Assembly: GCF_025252405.1 (NCBI RefSeq)
Contig: NZ_CP104307.1
Span: 2,666,001 to 2,730,000 of the forward strand
Length of the DNA stretch: 64,000 nt
Direction of reading: 5' to 3'
From: Flavobacterium sp. TR2
GTDB lineage: Bacteria; Bacteroidota; Bacteroidia; Flavobacteriales; Flavobacteriaceae
Part shown: positions 55,443 to 64,000 of the stretch, one piece after another
How positions within the stretch are numbered: the first letter of the stretch is position 1
Layout: each line of letters opens with the position of its first letter
Position numbers and translations under genes: made by a program
The notes under the pieces: model-generated
What the model saw: only the letters and a program-made list of their open reading frames with translations
Told to the model about the DNA's origin: nothing
Database searches by the model: none

Positions 55443-55496
55443 ATACCGTTATACTTTATAATTAAGATTTTCGTTAAGCTTAAAAAATAAATTACC

Positions 55497-56222
55497 ATGA
55501 TCTCAAAAAAAATCATACTTGTATTGTTGTTCCTAACTGCATTATTTTCGAATGCGCAAACTGATATTAATAAAGTTGATGCGGCTGGAAAAAAAGATGG
55601 ACTTTGGAAAGGAACTTATGCCGAATCTAAACGCCCTCGCTATGAAGGAACTTTTGATCATGGAAAAGAGACAGGTATTTTTAAATTTTTTGATGATACA
55701 AAAAAAGGCGATGTTATAGCTACAAGAGATTTTAGCGCAAATGATGGAAGTTCGTACACCATTTTTTATGATCAGGGTAAAAATATAGTAAGCGAAGGAA
55801 AAGAGATTGGAAAAGCGCGCGAAGGCGAGTGGAAATATTATCATAAAGCTTCTAAAGTTTTGATGACGGTTGAGAATTATAAAAACGGAAAACTAGACGG
55901 TCCAAGAACTATTTATTATCCAAATGCCCAAATTGCAGAAGAGATGACGTATAAAAATGGTTTAAAAGAAGGGCCTTATAAGAAAATAGGGCAGGATGGA
56001 ACGCTTCTAGAAGAATCGATTTTTAAAAATAACGAATACAATGGAGAAACTGTTTTTTATGATTCAGATAAATCGGTGGCTTCCAAAGGAAAATTTGTAA
56101 ATGGGAAAAAAGCTGGAATCTGGCAATTTTATCAAAAAGGAAAATTGGTGAAAGAAGTTAATATGAGCGATCCTAAAAATACGAATAAAGCTTCTGAAAA
56201 AGGAGGAACGCCAAAAAAATAA
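55497..56222 (+). CDS. Secreted MORN-repeat (YwqK-like) protein
   Basis: A 241-residue exported protein with signal peptide about 1-20 (FSNAQ). The rest is made of MORN-type repeats: KDGLWKGTY, HGKETGIFKFF, KAREGEWKYYHK, KNGKLDGPRTIYY, NGLKEGPYKK, NNEYNGETVFYD, NGKKAGIWQFYQKGK. Such proteins are often labelled YwqK-family antitoxin, but that name comes from one homologue; here no toxin gene adjoins and the protein is exported. A structural or binding role in the envelope is more likely. Confidence 0.85.
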   Translation: MISKKIILVLLFLTALFSNAQTDINKVDAAGKKDGLWKGTYAESKRPRYEGTFDHGKETGIFKFFDDTKKGDVIATRDFSANDGSSYTIFYDQGKNIVSEGKEIGKAREGEWKYYHKASKVLMTVENYKNGKLDGPRTIYYPNAQIAEEMTYKNGLKEGPYKKIGQDGTLLEESIFKNNEYNGETVFYDSDKSVASKGKFVNGKKAGIWQFYQKGKLVKEVNMSDPKNTNKASEKGGTPKK

Positions 56223-56309
56223 GAATTTTAAATCTCAGAATTCATTGCTTAAAATAATAAAAGGTTAATTGTAAAATGTTTACATTTGATTAACCAATTA
56301 TGCTAACCG

Positions 56310-56867
56310 ATGGATTTAAAAGAGCTTTTAGGACGATTTTTATTGTTGTTTTTCTCAATTTTGGTATTGTATTTTTTCTCCAACAGAAAAGATAATGCGA
56401 CCATAAATCCGTTGATGGTCATTGTCGGTCTCTGCACTTTTTCGCTTTGTTATCTTTTTACCAAAATTGAAATTGGAGTCGGAATTGGTTTTGGTCTTTT
56501 CGCCATTTTTTCAATTCTCCGTTTTAGAACGCAGAGTTTTACTGTAAACGCGATCATTTTTCTCTTTGCAACAATTACGCTGTCTATTTTGGATATTATG
56601 TATCCGTTTGAGAAAATCGAATTGCTTTTGTTTTTCCAATTAATCATAATAGGATTCTATATCGCCGCGTCGATTATTGTCAATAAAAAAGCTTCAAAAT
56701 ACCTTAATTCTGTTGATGTGAAAATTCCGTTAGATGAAAATTTTTCTTTGAATACAGAAGTAATCAGAAAATCAATTCAAGAAAAAATTAAGATTGAAGA
56801 TTTTGATTTTAGAATTGTCTTAATCAATACTGCAAATAACGAAATAGATTTATTGGTTTTTTATTAA
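56310..56867 (+). CDS. DUF4956 membrane protein
   Basis: A 185-residue protein with three to four N-terminal membrane helices (about 8-24, 34-52, 58-88 and 105-122) and a C-terminal cytoplasmic domain (about 128-185), the DUF4956 layout. Its function is unknown; relatives often occur next to polyphosphate polymerase or CotH genes, which are absent here. It follows the MORN protein by 87 bp on the same strand. Confidence 0.75.
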   Translation: MDLKELLGRFLLLFFSILVLYFFSNRKDNATINPLMVIVGLCTFSLCYLFTKIEIGVGIGFGLFAIFSILRFRTQSFTVNAIIFLFATITLSILDIMYPFEKIELLLFFQLIIIGFYIAASIIVNKKASKYLNSVDVKIPLDENFSLNTEVIRKSIQEKIKIEDFDFRIVLINTANNEIDLLVFY

Positions 56868-56870
56868 TAT

Positions 56871-57005
56871 CCTAACAGGTTCCAAACCTGTTAAGTATTA
56901 TCTGAAATCAAATGCTTGCAAGTTTTAAAAACTTTGTCTGATAAGAAAACGCCAATCATTTTGCTTATATCGTAGGATACCTAACAGGTTTCCAAACCTG
57001 TTAGG
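56871..57005. repeat. Paired CCTAACAGG hairpins between convergent genes
   Basis: CCTAACAGG TTCCAAA CCTGTTAAG (56871-56895) and CCTAACAGG TTTCCAAA CCTGTTAGG (56980-57005) flank a gene-free gap between the DUF4956 gene and the dikinase-like gene. They are the same family as 29092-29118 and probably act as terminators for both sides. Confidence 0.75.
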
Positions 57006-57025
57006 ATAATAGAAGTTATCTTTTA

Positions 57026-58903
57026 TTAATCGTTGAACGGACGAACTTGTTTGATATATAAATCTCTTTTTTCTCCCACAATTTTAAATTCGATGTCAAC
57101 AGGATGAAATAGGTTTTTGCGCCAATATCGATACATTTTGCTTTCAATTTTTTTGCTGACATCATACAGATTGCTCATTTCTTTTCTAGTCAATAAAGGC
57201 TCATTGTTATTCAAATTTGAATTGGAAGTATAATCGATGTCAAAATCGGTTTCATCTTTTCCATCATTAAAATGATAGGCAACAAACTGCTCGCAGATTT
57301 CTCCTTTTTCGGGTTTTACGACAGAGTTTTCTCCTTTTTGAACATTGACCGTAATTCCTGGAAAGTTTTCTCTAAATATGTTTTTAGTGATAATAACGCC
57401 ATTTGCTAATTCGTCAGGAAATGAGCGATGCACTAAAACGCCCATGGCAATATTTTGCTGGTCAATTCCAAAAAGCTCTCTTTCGTTATACGAAGCTTCA
57501 TTCCAGACGCTTGCCCAGACTTGTTTTATAGCTTTTTCAAAAGTTTTAATGCTGTCTCCTAAAATTCCGGTTTTAGAATCGTATAGTCCAGCGCCATTAA
57601 AATCATCCAAATCTTCTGCATTTGTAGAGGAACGAAATCTGAAATTTTTAAATTTTGCATTTTTAAAAGTTTCATTGAGTTTGGCTATTAAGGCTGGATC
57701 AACATTTTCTTTTTTAATGGCATCTCTAATTTTTTTCAATTGTTTGTTAATCCAAATCGTCGAATCTTTATGCGGATAAGCCAAAAGTTCGTTGATTAAA
57801 GGAGAGATAGAAGATTTCTGAATGTGTTTCGTGTAAAAATAAAACGGAATAGCGTGTGCATCTTCTGGAGTTCTAAATGGAATTTCTTTCGAGATTGCAA
57901 TCAGATATGCCATATTTTGTGCTTTCGAGCCAATATAATTCACGCCTTTTTTCGGGATTTCAGATAAGCTGACCAAATCTGTTACAGAATTGTCAATTGT
58001 TAGCTTTTTCTTTTTTCCTACTGCTTTTACTGGGATTTTTTTGGATGTTTCTTTTAAGAAAAAAGTATCAACTTCTATTTTTAATTCTACTTTTTTTGAA
58101 AGCAGTTTCTTGATGTTGTTGTCTTTTCCAACATCGGTATAAGCCATGATCGGAATCTTTCGGTTTTTTCCTAATAGCACCAAATGGCTTAAAGGTGTTT
58201 GGAGTTCGTTTACAATAATTCCTCGAACGTTTGGAAGGATATCTGGCGTTCCATCCAAAATAATGATTTCATCAGAGTTAGGTTTTATAGTTCCTAATTC
58301 TTTGATTTTGTATTGTTGCAGAATTCCAATATTGGTGCCTCGAACAACTTCCTGATATTTGACTTCTCCAAAAATATAATCTGATTTAACGCACGGAATT
58401 TTGAATTTTTGCTCCTGATGCCACTTCATCATATCAGGATTATTCAAATAAAACTTAAGCTTTTCGCCAATAAATGTGGAATTTTTGACCAAATTGAAAA
58501 AACGTTCAATTAGCGGAACAGGCATATGGTCTGACGCAGCGAGTTCAAAAATCCATTTATCGGTTCCCTTGATATGGTTTAAATTTCCGAGAAGGAAGTC
58601 TCTGTTTTTCTCCGTATCGCTGTAATTTTTATTATTAAAAACTTCAAGATCTTGGCTGTATCCCAAATAGTTGACAACGAAATCGTAATGAAGCAAAATA
58701 ACGCTGCTGTTGAAATAATACATTTTCTGTTTCCGAAGATCGTAAATGACTTTTACAGATTCTATATTTGAAAATTTATCAGATAATGGCTTTCCTCTAA
58801 ATGCTTTATACGCTTCGTAATTAGGCAAAGACGCGCTAAATCGCTGCGCACTTAACGAAGTTAAGACGAAAAGGAAAAATAAGCTGTAAAAGAATTTTTT
58901 CAT
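57026..58903 (-). CDS. Secreted PEP-synthase/PPDK-like protein
   Basis: A 625-residue protein with a signal peptide (about 1-19, SLSAQ). It combines parts of the pyruvate/water dikinase family in a non-standard order: a PEP-utiliser phosphohistidine-like segment around H240 (TPLSHLVLLGKNRKIPIMAY) and, after it, an ATP-grasp pyruvate/PEP-binding-like domain with R424-S-S-T-N-A-E-D431. The extreme C terminus PVDIEFKIVGEKRDLYIKQVRPF matches the family end. These enzymes use ATP in the cytoplasm; an exported form is unexpected, so it may bind rather than phosphorylate a substrate. It is a single gene, convergent with DUF4956 and divergent from mnmA. Confidence 0.83.
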   Translation of the reverse strand: MKKFFYSLFFLFVLTSLSAQRFSASLPNYEAYKAFRGKPLSDKFSNIESVKVIYDLRKQKMYYFNSSVILLHYDFVVNYLGYSQDLEVFNNKNYSDTEKNRDFLLGNLNHIKGTDKWIFELAASDHMPVPLIERFFNLVKNSTFIGEKLKFYLNNPDMMKWHQEQKFKIPCVKSDYIFGEVKYQEVVRGTNIGILQQYKIKELGTIKPNSDEIIILDGTPDILPNVRGIIVNELQTPLSHLVLLGKNRKIPIMAYTDVGKDNNIKKLLSKKVELKIEVDTFFLKETSKKIPVKAVGKKKKLTIDNSVTDLVSLSEIPKKGVNYIGSKAQNMAYLIAISKEIPFRTPEDAHAIPFYFYTKHIQKSSISPLINELLAYPHKDSTIWINKQLKKIRDAIKKENVDPALIAKLNETFKNAKFKNFRFRSSTNAEDLDDFNGAGLYDSKTGILGDSIKTFEKAIKQVWASVWNEASYNERELFGIDQQNIAMGVLVHRSFPDELANGVIITKNIFRENFPGITVNVQKGENSVVKPEKGEICEQFVAYHFNDGKDETDFDIDYTSNSNLNNNEPLLTRKEMSNLYDVSKKIESKMYRYWRKNLFHPVDIEFKIVGEKRDLYIKQVRPFND

Positions 58904-59010
58904 ACAATAAAAATGGATGATTAAATGTACTTAAAAAAGTAATAAGTTTTATCTACCGTGGGATTGCTTAAACTAATAAAAACCATGGTGAATTTTTCTA
59001 TTATTTGGCG

Positions 59011-59018
59011 TACCTTTG
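59011..59018 (+). promoter_or_regulatory. -7 element of mnmA
   Basis: TACCTTTG matches TAnnTTTG exactly and lies 27 nt before the ATG at 59046. No convincing -33 TTG is seen at the usual distance. Confidence 0.6.
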
Positions 59019-59045
59019 CAACCTTAAAAAATTAAACATTTCAAA

Positions 59046-60233
59046 ATGAAACGAGTAGTTGTTGGACTTTCAGGTGGAGTAGATTCTAGTGTTGCAGCAT
59101 ATTTATTGCAGCAACAAGGATACGAAGTTATTGGCCTTTTTATGAAGAACTGGCACGATGATTCGGTTACTATTTCTAACGAATGTCCTTGGCTTGAAGA
59201 CAGTAACGATGCTTTGCTTGTTGCTGAAAAACTTGGAATTCCGTTTCAAACTGTTGATTTGAGCGAAGAATACAAAGAAAAAATCGTTGATTATATGTTC
59301 AACGAGTACGAAAAAGGAAGAACTCCAAATCCGGACGTGCTTTGTAACCGCGAAATCAAATTTGATGTGTTTATGAAAATCGCTTTAAGTCTTGGTGCAG
59401 ATTACGTAGCAACAGGGCATTACTGCCAAAAAAGCGAAATTGAAGTGGATGGGAAAACGGTTTATCAATTGATTGCCGGGAATGACGTCAACAAAGACCA
59501 ATCGTATTTCTTATGCCAATTGTCGCAAGAGCAATTGTCTAAAGCTTTGTTTCCAATTGGAGCCTTAACAAAACCAGAAGTACGCGAAATCGCTGCCGAA
59601 ATGGAATTGGTTACGGCAGAGAAAAAAGATTCTCAGGGTTTGTGTTTTATTGGGAAAGTTCGTCTTCCAGAGTTTTTGCAGCAAAAATTACAGCCTAAAG
59701 AAGGGAAAATTGTTCAGGTTGATAAAAATGATCCAATCTATAATGCTGACCAATCAACAGCGCTTTCTTTGGAGGAAAAATTAAAGTTAGAATCTCAAAA
59801 ATTAGAATATCTTCCAACAATGGGGAAAGTAGTTGGAAAACATCAAGGCGCTCATTATTTTACAGTTGGACAAAGAAAAGGTCTGAATGTAGGAGGAACA
59901 ACAGATCCTTTGTTTGTAATTGCGACAGATGTAGAAACCAATACAATTTATACCGGTTTATCGAGCCAGCATCCAGGTCTATTTAAAAAAGCACTTTTTG
60001 TTGAAAAATCTGAAGTGCATTGGATTAGAGAAGACATGACGCTGAAAGCAGGAGAAAAAATGGAAGTGATGGCAAGAATTCGTTACCGTCAGCCTTTGCA
60101 AAAAGCTGTTTTATATCAATTTGAAGACGGAATGTATGTTGAGTTTGAAGAACCGCAGTCTGCCATTACAGAAGGACAATTTGTTGCTTGGTATTTAGAA
60201 AATGAATTAGTTGGTTCGGGAGTAATTTCTTAG
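59046..60233 (+). CDS. mnmA: tRNA-specific 2-thiouridylase MnmA
   Basis: A 395-residue enzyme that thiolates U34 in tRNA-Lys, -Glu and -Gln wobble positions. The P-loop [13 protein letters not shown] is at the N terminus, the first catalytic cysteine C100 lies in [13 protein letters not shown] and the second, C200, in [17 protein letters not shown]; these match the paired cysteines of the E. coli enzyme. The C-terminal beta-barrel is complete. Length and motifs are normal. Confidence 0.97.
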   Translation: MKRVVVGLSGGVDSSVAAYLLQQQGYEVIGLFMKNWHDDSVTISNECPWLEDSNDALLVAEKLGIPFQTVDLSEEYKEKIVDYMFNEYEKGRTPNPDVLCNREIKFDVFMKIALSLGADYVATGHYCQKSEIEVDGKTVYQLIAGNDVNKDQSYFLCQLSQEQLSKALFPIGALTKPEVREIAAEMELVTAEKKDSQGLCFIGKVRLPEFLQQKLQPKEGKIVQVDKNDPIYNADQSTALSLEEKLKLESQKLEYLPTMGKVVGKHQGAHYFTVGQRKGLNVGGTTDPLFVIATDVETNTIYTGLSSQHPGLFKKALFVEKSEVHWIREDMTLKAGEKMEVMARIRYRQPLQKAVLYQFEDGMYVEFEEPQSAITEGQFVAWYLENELVGSGVIS

Positions 60234-60277
60234 CTTTATACTTTATTTGGGAGCAAATCCCTAAAAGGTATAAAACG

Positions 60278-61885
60278 ATGAGATGTCACTTTACTTTTCT
60301 TTTATTGCTTCTTTCAGTTGCGGTATTTGCGCAAGAAGATGCTTGGGTCTATTTTAATGGAAAGCCTAATGCAAAAGCTTTTTATGACAATCCGTTAACT
60401 GAACTTTCGCAAAAGGCTTTGGATCGAAGAACGAACCAAAATATCGCTTTAGATATTACAGATGCTCCTCTAGAAACTTCGTACGTCAATCAAGTTGCTT
60501 CAAGTGCAGGAATCTCCGTAAAAGCGCAATCAAAATGGCTGAATGCACTCCATATTCAAGGAACTCAGGCCAATATTAATGCTTTAAAATCATTAGCTTT
60601 CGTATCTAGAATTGAGTTTGCCAATAAGACTTTAAATACTACAGGAAAAAGAGTTTTTGAAACGTCTATTAATCAGACTCATGATAAGTTAAAAACGACA
60701 ATTGATTATTCGTACGGGAATTCTGCAAATCAAATTCAGATGCTGAACGGACAGGTTTTGCATCAGCAGAATTATACTGGAGAAGGAAAAATTATAGCCG
60801 TTTTGGATGCAGGCTTTCCGGGTGTGAACACAGCTCAGCCATTTGAAAATCTTAGGAATAAAAATAAAATTTTAGGCGGTTACGATTATACTACAAGAAA
60901 TGCCAATTTTTATGCAGGAGATGATCATGGAACTTTAGTGCTTTCGACAATGGGAGGTTATAAAGAAAATTCATTGATTGGAACGGCTCCAAATGCATCC
61001 TACTATCTTTTCATCACAGAAATCGATGCACAGGAAATTCCATTAGAAGAATCGCTTTGGGTTGAAGCCGCTGAAAAAGCAGATGCTTTAGGTGTTGATA
61101 TTATCACTACGTCATTAGGTTATTTTATGCAGCGGGACAATCCAAATTACAATCACACGTATAGTGAAATGAATGGAATTACGACTTTTATTTCTCGTGG
61201 TGCAGAGATTGCTTTTAGCAAGGGAATATTGGTTTTGGCTTCTGCAGGAAATGAAGGAACTCAAGTAGAAAAACATATTGGTTCACCTGCAGACGCTGTT
61301 TCGGTGCTGGCAGTTGGCTCTGTTAATGCATCAAAAGTAAAAGCTGGTTCAAGTTCAATTGGGCCAAGTTATGACGGCAGAGTAAAACCTGATGTTATGG
61401 CGCAAGGAGTTGCTGCAACAGTTTCTGATCCAAATGGGAATATTGTTACAGCAAACGGAACTTCGTTTTCCTGTCCGATAATGGCAGGAATGGCAGCCTC
61501 TTTATGGCAGGCATTTCCAAATAAAACCAATAAAGAGATCAGACAGATGATCGTAGCGTCTGCTGATAGATATGCCAATCCGGATAATAATTACGGATAT
61601 GGAATTCCAAATTTTGGCACAGCATTAAGCGTTGATAGTTTTATTGCAGAAGCTTCATTTGTAGTATATCCAAATCCTGCTAAAAATGAGGTTTCGTTTT
61701 CTTTTGCAAATGAAAATAGCACAGCATCAGTAACGATCTATTCTATATTGGGGCAAAAATTAATAGAAGAAAAAATTAATAATTCAAATCCAGTTCTTTC
61801 CTTGCAATCGCTTCAAAACGGATTGTATCTTTATAGTTTTGATGCTGATAAGTTGCACAAAACAGGAAAAATAATCAAGCAATAA
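60278..61885 (+). CDS. Subtilisin-like protease with T9SS sorting domain
   Basis: A 535-residue exported S8 peptidase. After a signal peptide (about 1-18) and a propeptide-like region (about 20-150) comes the catalytic domain with the triad D177 (AVLDAGFPGVN), H217 (GDDHGTLVLS) and S396 (NGTSFSCPIMAGMAA). The last 75 residues (VVYPNPAKNEVSF ... GLYLYSFDADKLHKTGKIIKQ) are a type A C-terminal domain for type IX secretion, so the enzyme should be exported across the outer membrane and released or anchored. It precedes the flavoprotein gene by 5 bp. Confidence 0.93.
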   Translation: MRCHFTFLLLLLSVAVFAQEDAWVYFNGKPNAKAFYDNPLTELSQKALDRRTNQNIALDITDAPLETSYVNQVASSAGISVKAQSKWLNALHIQGTQANINALKSLAFVSRIEFANKTLNTTGKRVFETSINQTHDKLKTTIDYSYGNSANQIQMLNGQVLHQQNYTGEGKIIAVLDAGFPGVNTAQPFENLRNKNKILGGYDYTTRNANFYAGDDHGTLVLSTMGGYKENSLIGTAPNASYYLFITEIDAQEIPLEESLWVEAAEKADALGVDIITTSLGYFMQRDNPNYNHTYSEMNGITTFISRGAEIAFSKGILVLASAGNEGTQVEKHIGSPADAVSVLAVGSVNASKVKAGSSSIGPSYDGRVKPDVMAQGVAATVSDPNGNIVTANGTSFSCPIMAGMAASLWQAFPNKTNKEIRQMIVASADRYANPDNNYGYGIPNFGTALSVDSFIAEASFVVYPNPAKNEVSFSFANENSTASVTIYSILGQKLIEEKINNSNPVLSLQSLQNGLYLYSFDADKLHKTGKIIKQ

Positions 61886-61890
61886 TTTTA

Positions 61891-62835
61891 ATGAATAAAA
61901 TCACTCAGCTTTTCAATATTAAATATCCAATCATTCAAGGCGGAATGATCTGGAACAGCGGTTACAAATTGGCTTCGGCTGTAAGCAATGCAGGAGGTTT
62001 AGGACTTATTGGCGCGGGTTCGATGTATCCAGAGGTTTTAAGAGAACACATTCAAAAATGCAAAAAAGCCACCGATAAGCCTTTTGGAGTCAATATTCCG
62101 ATGTTGTATCCAAATATCGAAGAAATTATGAATATTGTAGTCGAAGAAGGCGTAAAAATTGTCTTCACGTCGGCTGGCAACCCAAAAACTTGGACTTCTT
62201 TTTTGAAAGAAAGAGGAATTACCGTTGTTCATGTGGTAAGCAGCAGTGTTTTTGCTTTAAAGGCGCAAGACACTGGTGTAGATGCTGTTGTAGCTGAAGG
62301 ATTTGAAGCGGGAGGGCACAATGGGCGCGAAGAAACAACTACTTTGACTTTGATTCCTATGGTTAAAGAAAAAATACAAATTCCTTTAATCGCAGCTGGC
62401 GGAATTGCTACAGGAAGAGGAATGCTGGCGGCGATGGTGCTAGGGGCAGATGGAGTTCAGGTCGGAAGCCGTTTTGCAGCATCTATTGAATCTTCTGCAC
62501 ACAATAATTTTAAAGAAACAATAGTTAATACTATAGAAGGCGGTACGCAATTGACCTTGAAAGAATTAGCGCCTGTTCGATTGATAAAGAATAAGTTTTA
62601 TCAGGATGTTCAGAATTTGTATGAAAAATGTCCTTCTAAAGAAGAATTAATACAGCTTTTAGGAAGAGCGAGAGCAAAAAAAGGAATGTTTGAAGGAGAT
62701 TTGGATGAGGGAGAATTAGAAATTGGACAAGTCGCAGGTCTGATTCACAAAATTTTGCCAGTTGAAGAAATTATTCAACAAATGATAGCCGAATTTGAAA
62801 CTGCATCCAAAGAAAAGACTACATTTGAGTTTTAA
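61891..62835 (+). CDS. Nitronate monooxygenase-family FMN oxidoreductase
   Basis: A 314-residue TIM-barrel flavoprotein of the 2-nitropropane dioxygenase (nitronate monooxygenase) / enoyl reductase FabK group. Visible motifs are GGMIWNSGYKLASAVSNAGGLGLIGAGSM near the N terminus, the FMN-binding EGFEAGGHNGR and IAAGGIATGRGMLAAMVLGADGVQVGSRF. NAD(P)H-dependent reduction or nitronate oxidation is possible; the motifs do not separate the two. It is 5 bp downstream of the protease gene and likely cotranscribed. Confidence 0.87.
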   Translation: MNKITQLFNIKYPIIQGGMIWNSGYKLASAVSNAGGLGLIGAGSMYPEVLREHIQKCKKATDKPFGVNIPMLYPNIEEIMNIVVEEGVKIVFTSAGNPKTWTSFLKERGITVVHVVSSSVFALKAQDTGVDAVVAEGFEAGGHNGREETTTLTLIPMVKEKIQIPLIAAGGIATGRGMLAAMVLGADGVQVGSRFAASIESSAHNNFKETIVNTIEGGTQLTLKELAPVRLIKNKFYQDVQNLYEKCPSKEELIQLLGRARAKKGMFEGDLDEGELEIGQVAGLIHKILPVEEIIQQMIAEFETASKEKTTFEF

Positions 62836-62855
62836 TTACCTGCAAGAAATATTTT

Positions 62856-63266
62856 ATGAATTCCCTACGCCCCTACATATTGTTGCTATTTTTAGTTTTT
62901 GGCTTGCAACAGATTCAGAGTCAGTCTTATCATTTTAAAACTTCGGGTTTTAGTGTTCTAGAAAAAAATGAAAGAGGAAAATGGGGTGAATGGTCTAATC
63001 TTGATCTGGTAAATCTTTCAGTGGTTTTAGATACTAATAAACATAGAATTGTAGTTTATTCTCAAGAAATCCAGCTTTACAATATTTTGGATTATATCGA
63101 GCGCGAAGAAAACGATACTGATATTGTGTATTCTTTCATGTGTAAAGACAATGATGGAAGAGAATGCAAACTCTCTATTATCACCCGAAAAAAACAAGAC
63201 TACAGAAAACAGTTGTATATCAATTACGACGATCATATTATCGTGTATAATATTATTACTGTTTAG
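62856..63266 (+). CDS. Secreted protein of unknown function
   Basis: A 136-residue protein with a signal peptide (about 1-22, IQSQ). The rest is beta-rich with charged residues (SVVLDTNKHRIVVYSQE, YSFMCKDNDGRECKLSIITRK). No family recognised. It lies 20 bp after the flavoprotein gene on the same strand and is probably the last gene of that unit. Confidence 0.75.
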   Translation: MNSLRPYILLLFLVFGLQQIQSQSYHFKTSGFSVLEKNERGKWGEWSNLDLVNLSVVLDTNKHRIVVYSQEIQLYNILDYIEREENDTDIVYSFMCKDNDGRECKLSIITRKKQDYRKQLYINYDDHIIVYNIITV

Positions 63267-63271
63267 GTAAC

Positions 63272-63397
63272 GTTCTAAGATGCTAAGTTTTTCTAGGATT
63301 TAGATAAAATAATAAACCCGACAGTTTTAAAACTTGTCGGGTTTGCTATATAAACTCAGAGCTTAGTACCTCAGTACCTTAGCATCTTAGAACCTCA
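63272..63397. repeat. Nested inverted repeat / two-way terminator
   Basis: An inner perfect hairpin, AAACCCGACAGTTTT and AAAACTTGTCGGGTTT (63314-63344, one bulged base), sits within outer arms GTTCTAAGATGCTAAG (63273-) and TTAGCATCTTAGAAC (to about 63393). It separates the convergent 62856 and 63395 genes. Confidence 0.8.
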
Positions 63398-63832
63398 ATT
63401 CTCCACATCCTTAATAAACTCATCATATTCTAAATAGAACATTTCTAGTGCGTGCATATTTTCGTGAAAAAAATCGAAAATAGCATCCCAGGTGTTTTTA
63501 TTGCTGAAACCAACGCCAAGTTTCTCAACCCAAATTCTGCTGATGGTTTTACCGCTTTCAAGAGTATAATTTTTTTCGAAAACCAAATCTTTAATAAATT
63601 CTTCTTCTAGAATATTTTTTAAAGCTTCTAATTTTTCAAAATAAGCAATGCGTTTTTCATCGCTTCGCTGTTCAATGTCAATTAAAACCTGAGCCTTTTT
63701 ATTGTCAACATAAAACTTAAAAGAGAAATCTTTAATTTTTGTATCATAAAGCACCCATTTGCGCGGATATTTTTCGGCAAATGCTACCCAAAATTCTCTT
63801 TTTATTCTTTGCGATTCTTCTTTGCTGTACAT
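63395..63832 (-). CDS. DUF4268-family protein
   Basis: A 145-residue cytoplasmic protein matching DUF4268: the N-terminal MYSKEESQRIKREFWVAFAEKYP and central FYVDNKKAQVLIDIEQRSDEKRIAYFEKLEALK are the family pattern. In Bacteroidota it occurs as a single-domain housekeeping-like protein of unknown function; elsewhere the domain is attached to nuclease modules. It is divergent from the NUDIX gene at 63926. Confidence 0.82.
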   Translation of the reverse strand: MYSKEESQRIKREFWVAFAEKYPRKWVLYDTKIKDFSFKFYVDNKKAQVLIDIEQRSDEKRIAYFEKLEALKNILEEEFIKDLVFEKNYTLESGKTISRIWVEKLGVGFSNKNTWDAIFDFFHENMHALEMFYLEYDEFIKDVEN

Positions 63833-63925
63833 TTTTTTTAGGCTTTAATAGTAGAAAACTTGTGGTACTGCGTTTTCTGGAGTATATTTATGTTTTATTT
63901 GAAAGTACAAAAATAAGCTTTGATT

Positions 63926-64000
63926 ATGAATTTTCAAGACTTTTTGAAATATGTTCCGCATATAATTCCACTAGAGCTGCCAGCGGTGGCTTCACATTTA
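63926..64000 (+). CDS. NUDIX hydrolase (CoA pyrophosphatase-like), start only
   Basis: Only the first 25 codons are in the window (MNFQDFLKYVPHIIPLELPA onwards). The short sequence resembles the N terminus of flavobacterial NUDIX CoA pyrophosphatases, which I recall as starting with a similar FLKYVP segment. The NUDIX box itself would lie outside the window, so the family is a tentative call. Confidence 0.5.
   Translation, partial: MNFQDFLKYVPHIIPLELPAVASHL

Noticed and set aside
55497..56222. YwqK-type toxin-antitoxin system
   Set aside because: The name is inherited from one homologue; the protein is exported, made of MORN repeats, and no toxin gene adjoins.

Overview
The window is A+T-rich chromosomal DNA from a Bacteroidota bacterium, almost certainly a Flavobacterium or close relative. 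The support is: the gliding-motility lipoprotein gene gldI, a subtilase with a type IX secretion C-terminal sorting domain, SusC/SusD outer-membrane proteins, promoters of the Bacteroidota type (TTG then about 20 nt then TAnnTTTG), and many long intergenic inverted repeats. There are no rRNA or tRNA genes, no CRISPR array and no recognisable transposase.

Layout. 1-9.1 kb, nearly all on the minus strand: aquaporin (cut by the window edge), DoxX-like and EamA membrane proteins, three secreted or lipidated prolyl isomerases ending with GldI, a DHH phosphoesterase, a ClC channel, RidA, and a CbpA/CbpM chaperone pair. 9.1-17.6 kb: two small secreted proteins, a block of 130-bp tandem repeats, guaA, two multi-LysM secreted proteins and an OsmC protein.

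17.9-43.6 kb is a large glycan-utilisation locus. A leftward arm carries SusC, SusD, an arylsulfotransferase-like lipoprotein, a TsdA-like dihaem cytochrome, a large putative glycosidase, a DUF5107-TPR protein, an M1 aminopeptidase and a GH109-type enzyme. A rightward arm carries a GHMP sugar kinase, a nucleotidyltransferase, a sugar MFS transporter and a NagB-PIG-L fusion. Between them lie a LacI regulator and a CBM9-like protein. Both arms start from copies of the same roughly 90-bp cassette: two 14-bp palindromic operators 23 bp apart plus an identical promoter, in inverted orientation. Enzyme content points to an N-acetylhexosamine-containing glycan.

43.9-51.5 kb holds the most unusual part: one apparent operon encoding a glycosyltransferase-like protein, a lysozyme preceded by a double-glycine leader and a Gly/Ser-rich segment, a membrane-anchored LprI-like (lysozyme-inhibitor family) protein, a C39 peptidase ABC exporter and an HlyD-type adaptor. 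I read it as a bacteriocin-like export system whose cargo is a peptidoglycan hydrolase and whose small gene is the likely immunity protein.

51.8-64 kb returns to core genes: pyrG, yidC, a MORN-repeat protein, DUF4956, a secreted PEP-synthase-like protein, mnmA, a T9SS-sorted subtilase, a nitronate monooxygenase-type flavoprotein, small hypotheticals, and the start of a NUDIX gene cut by the right edge.
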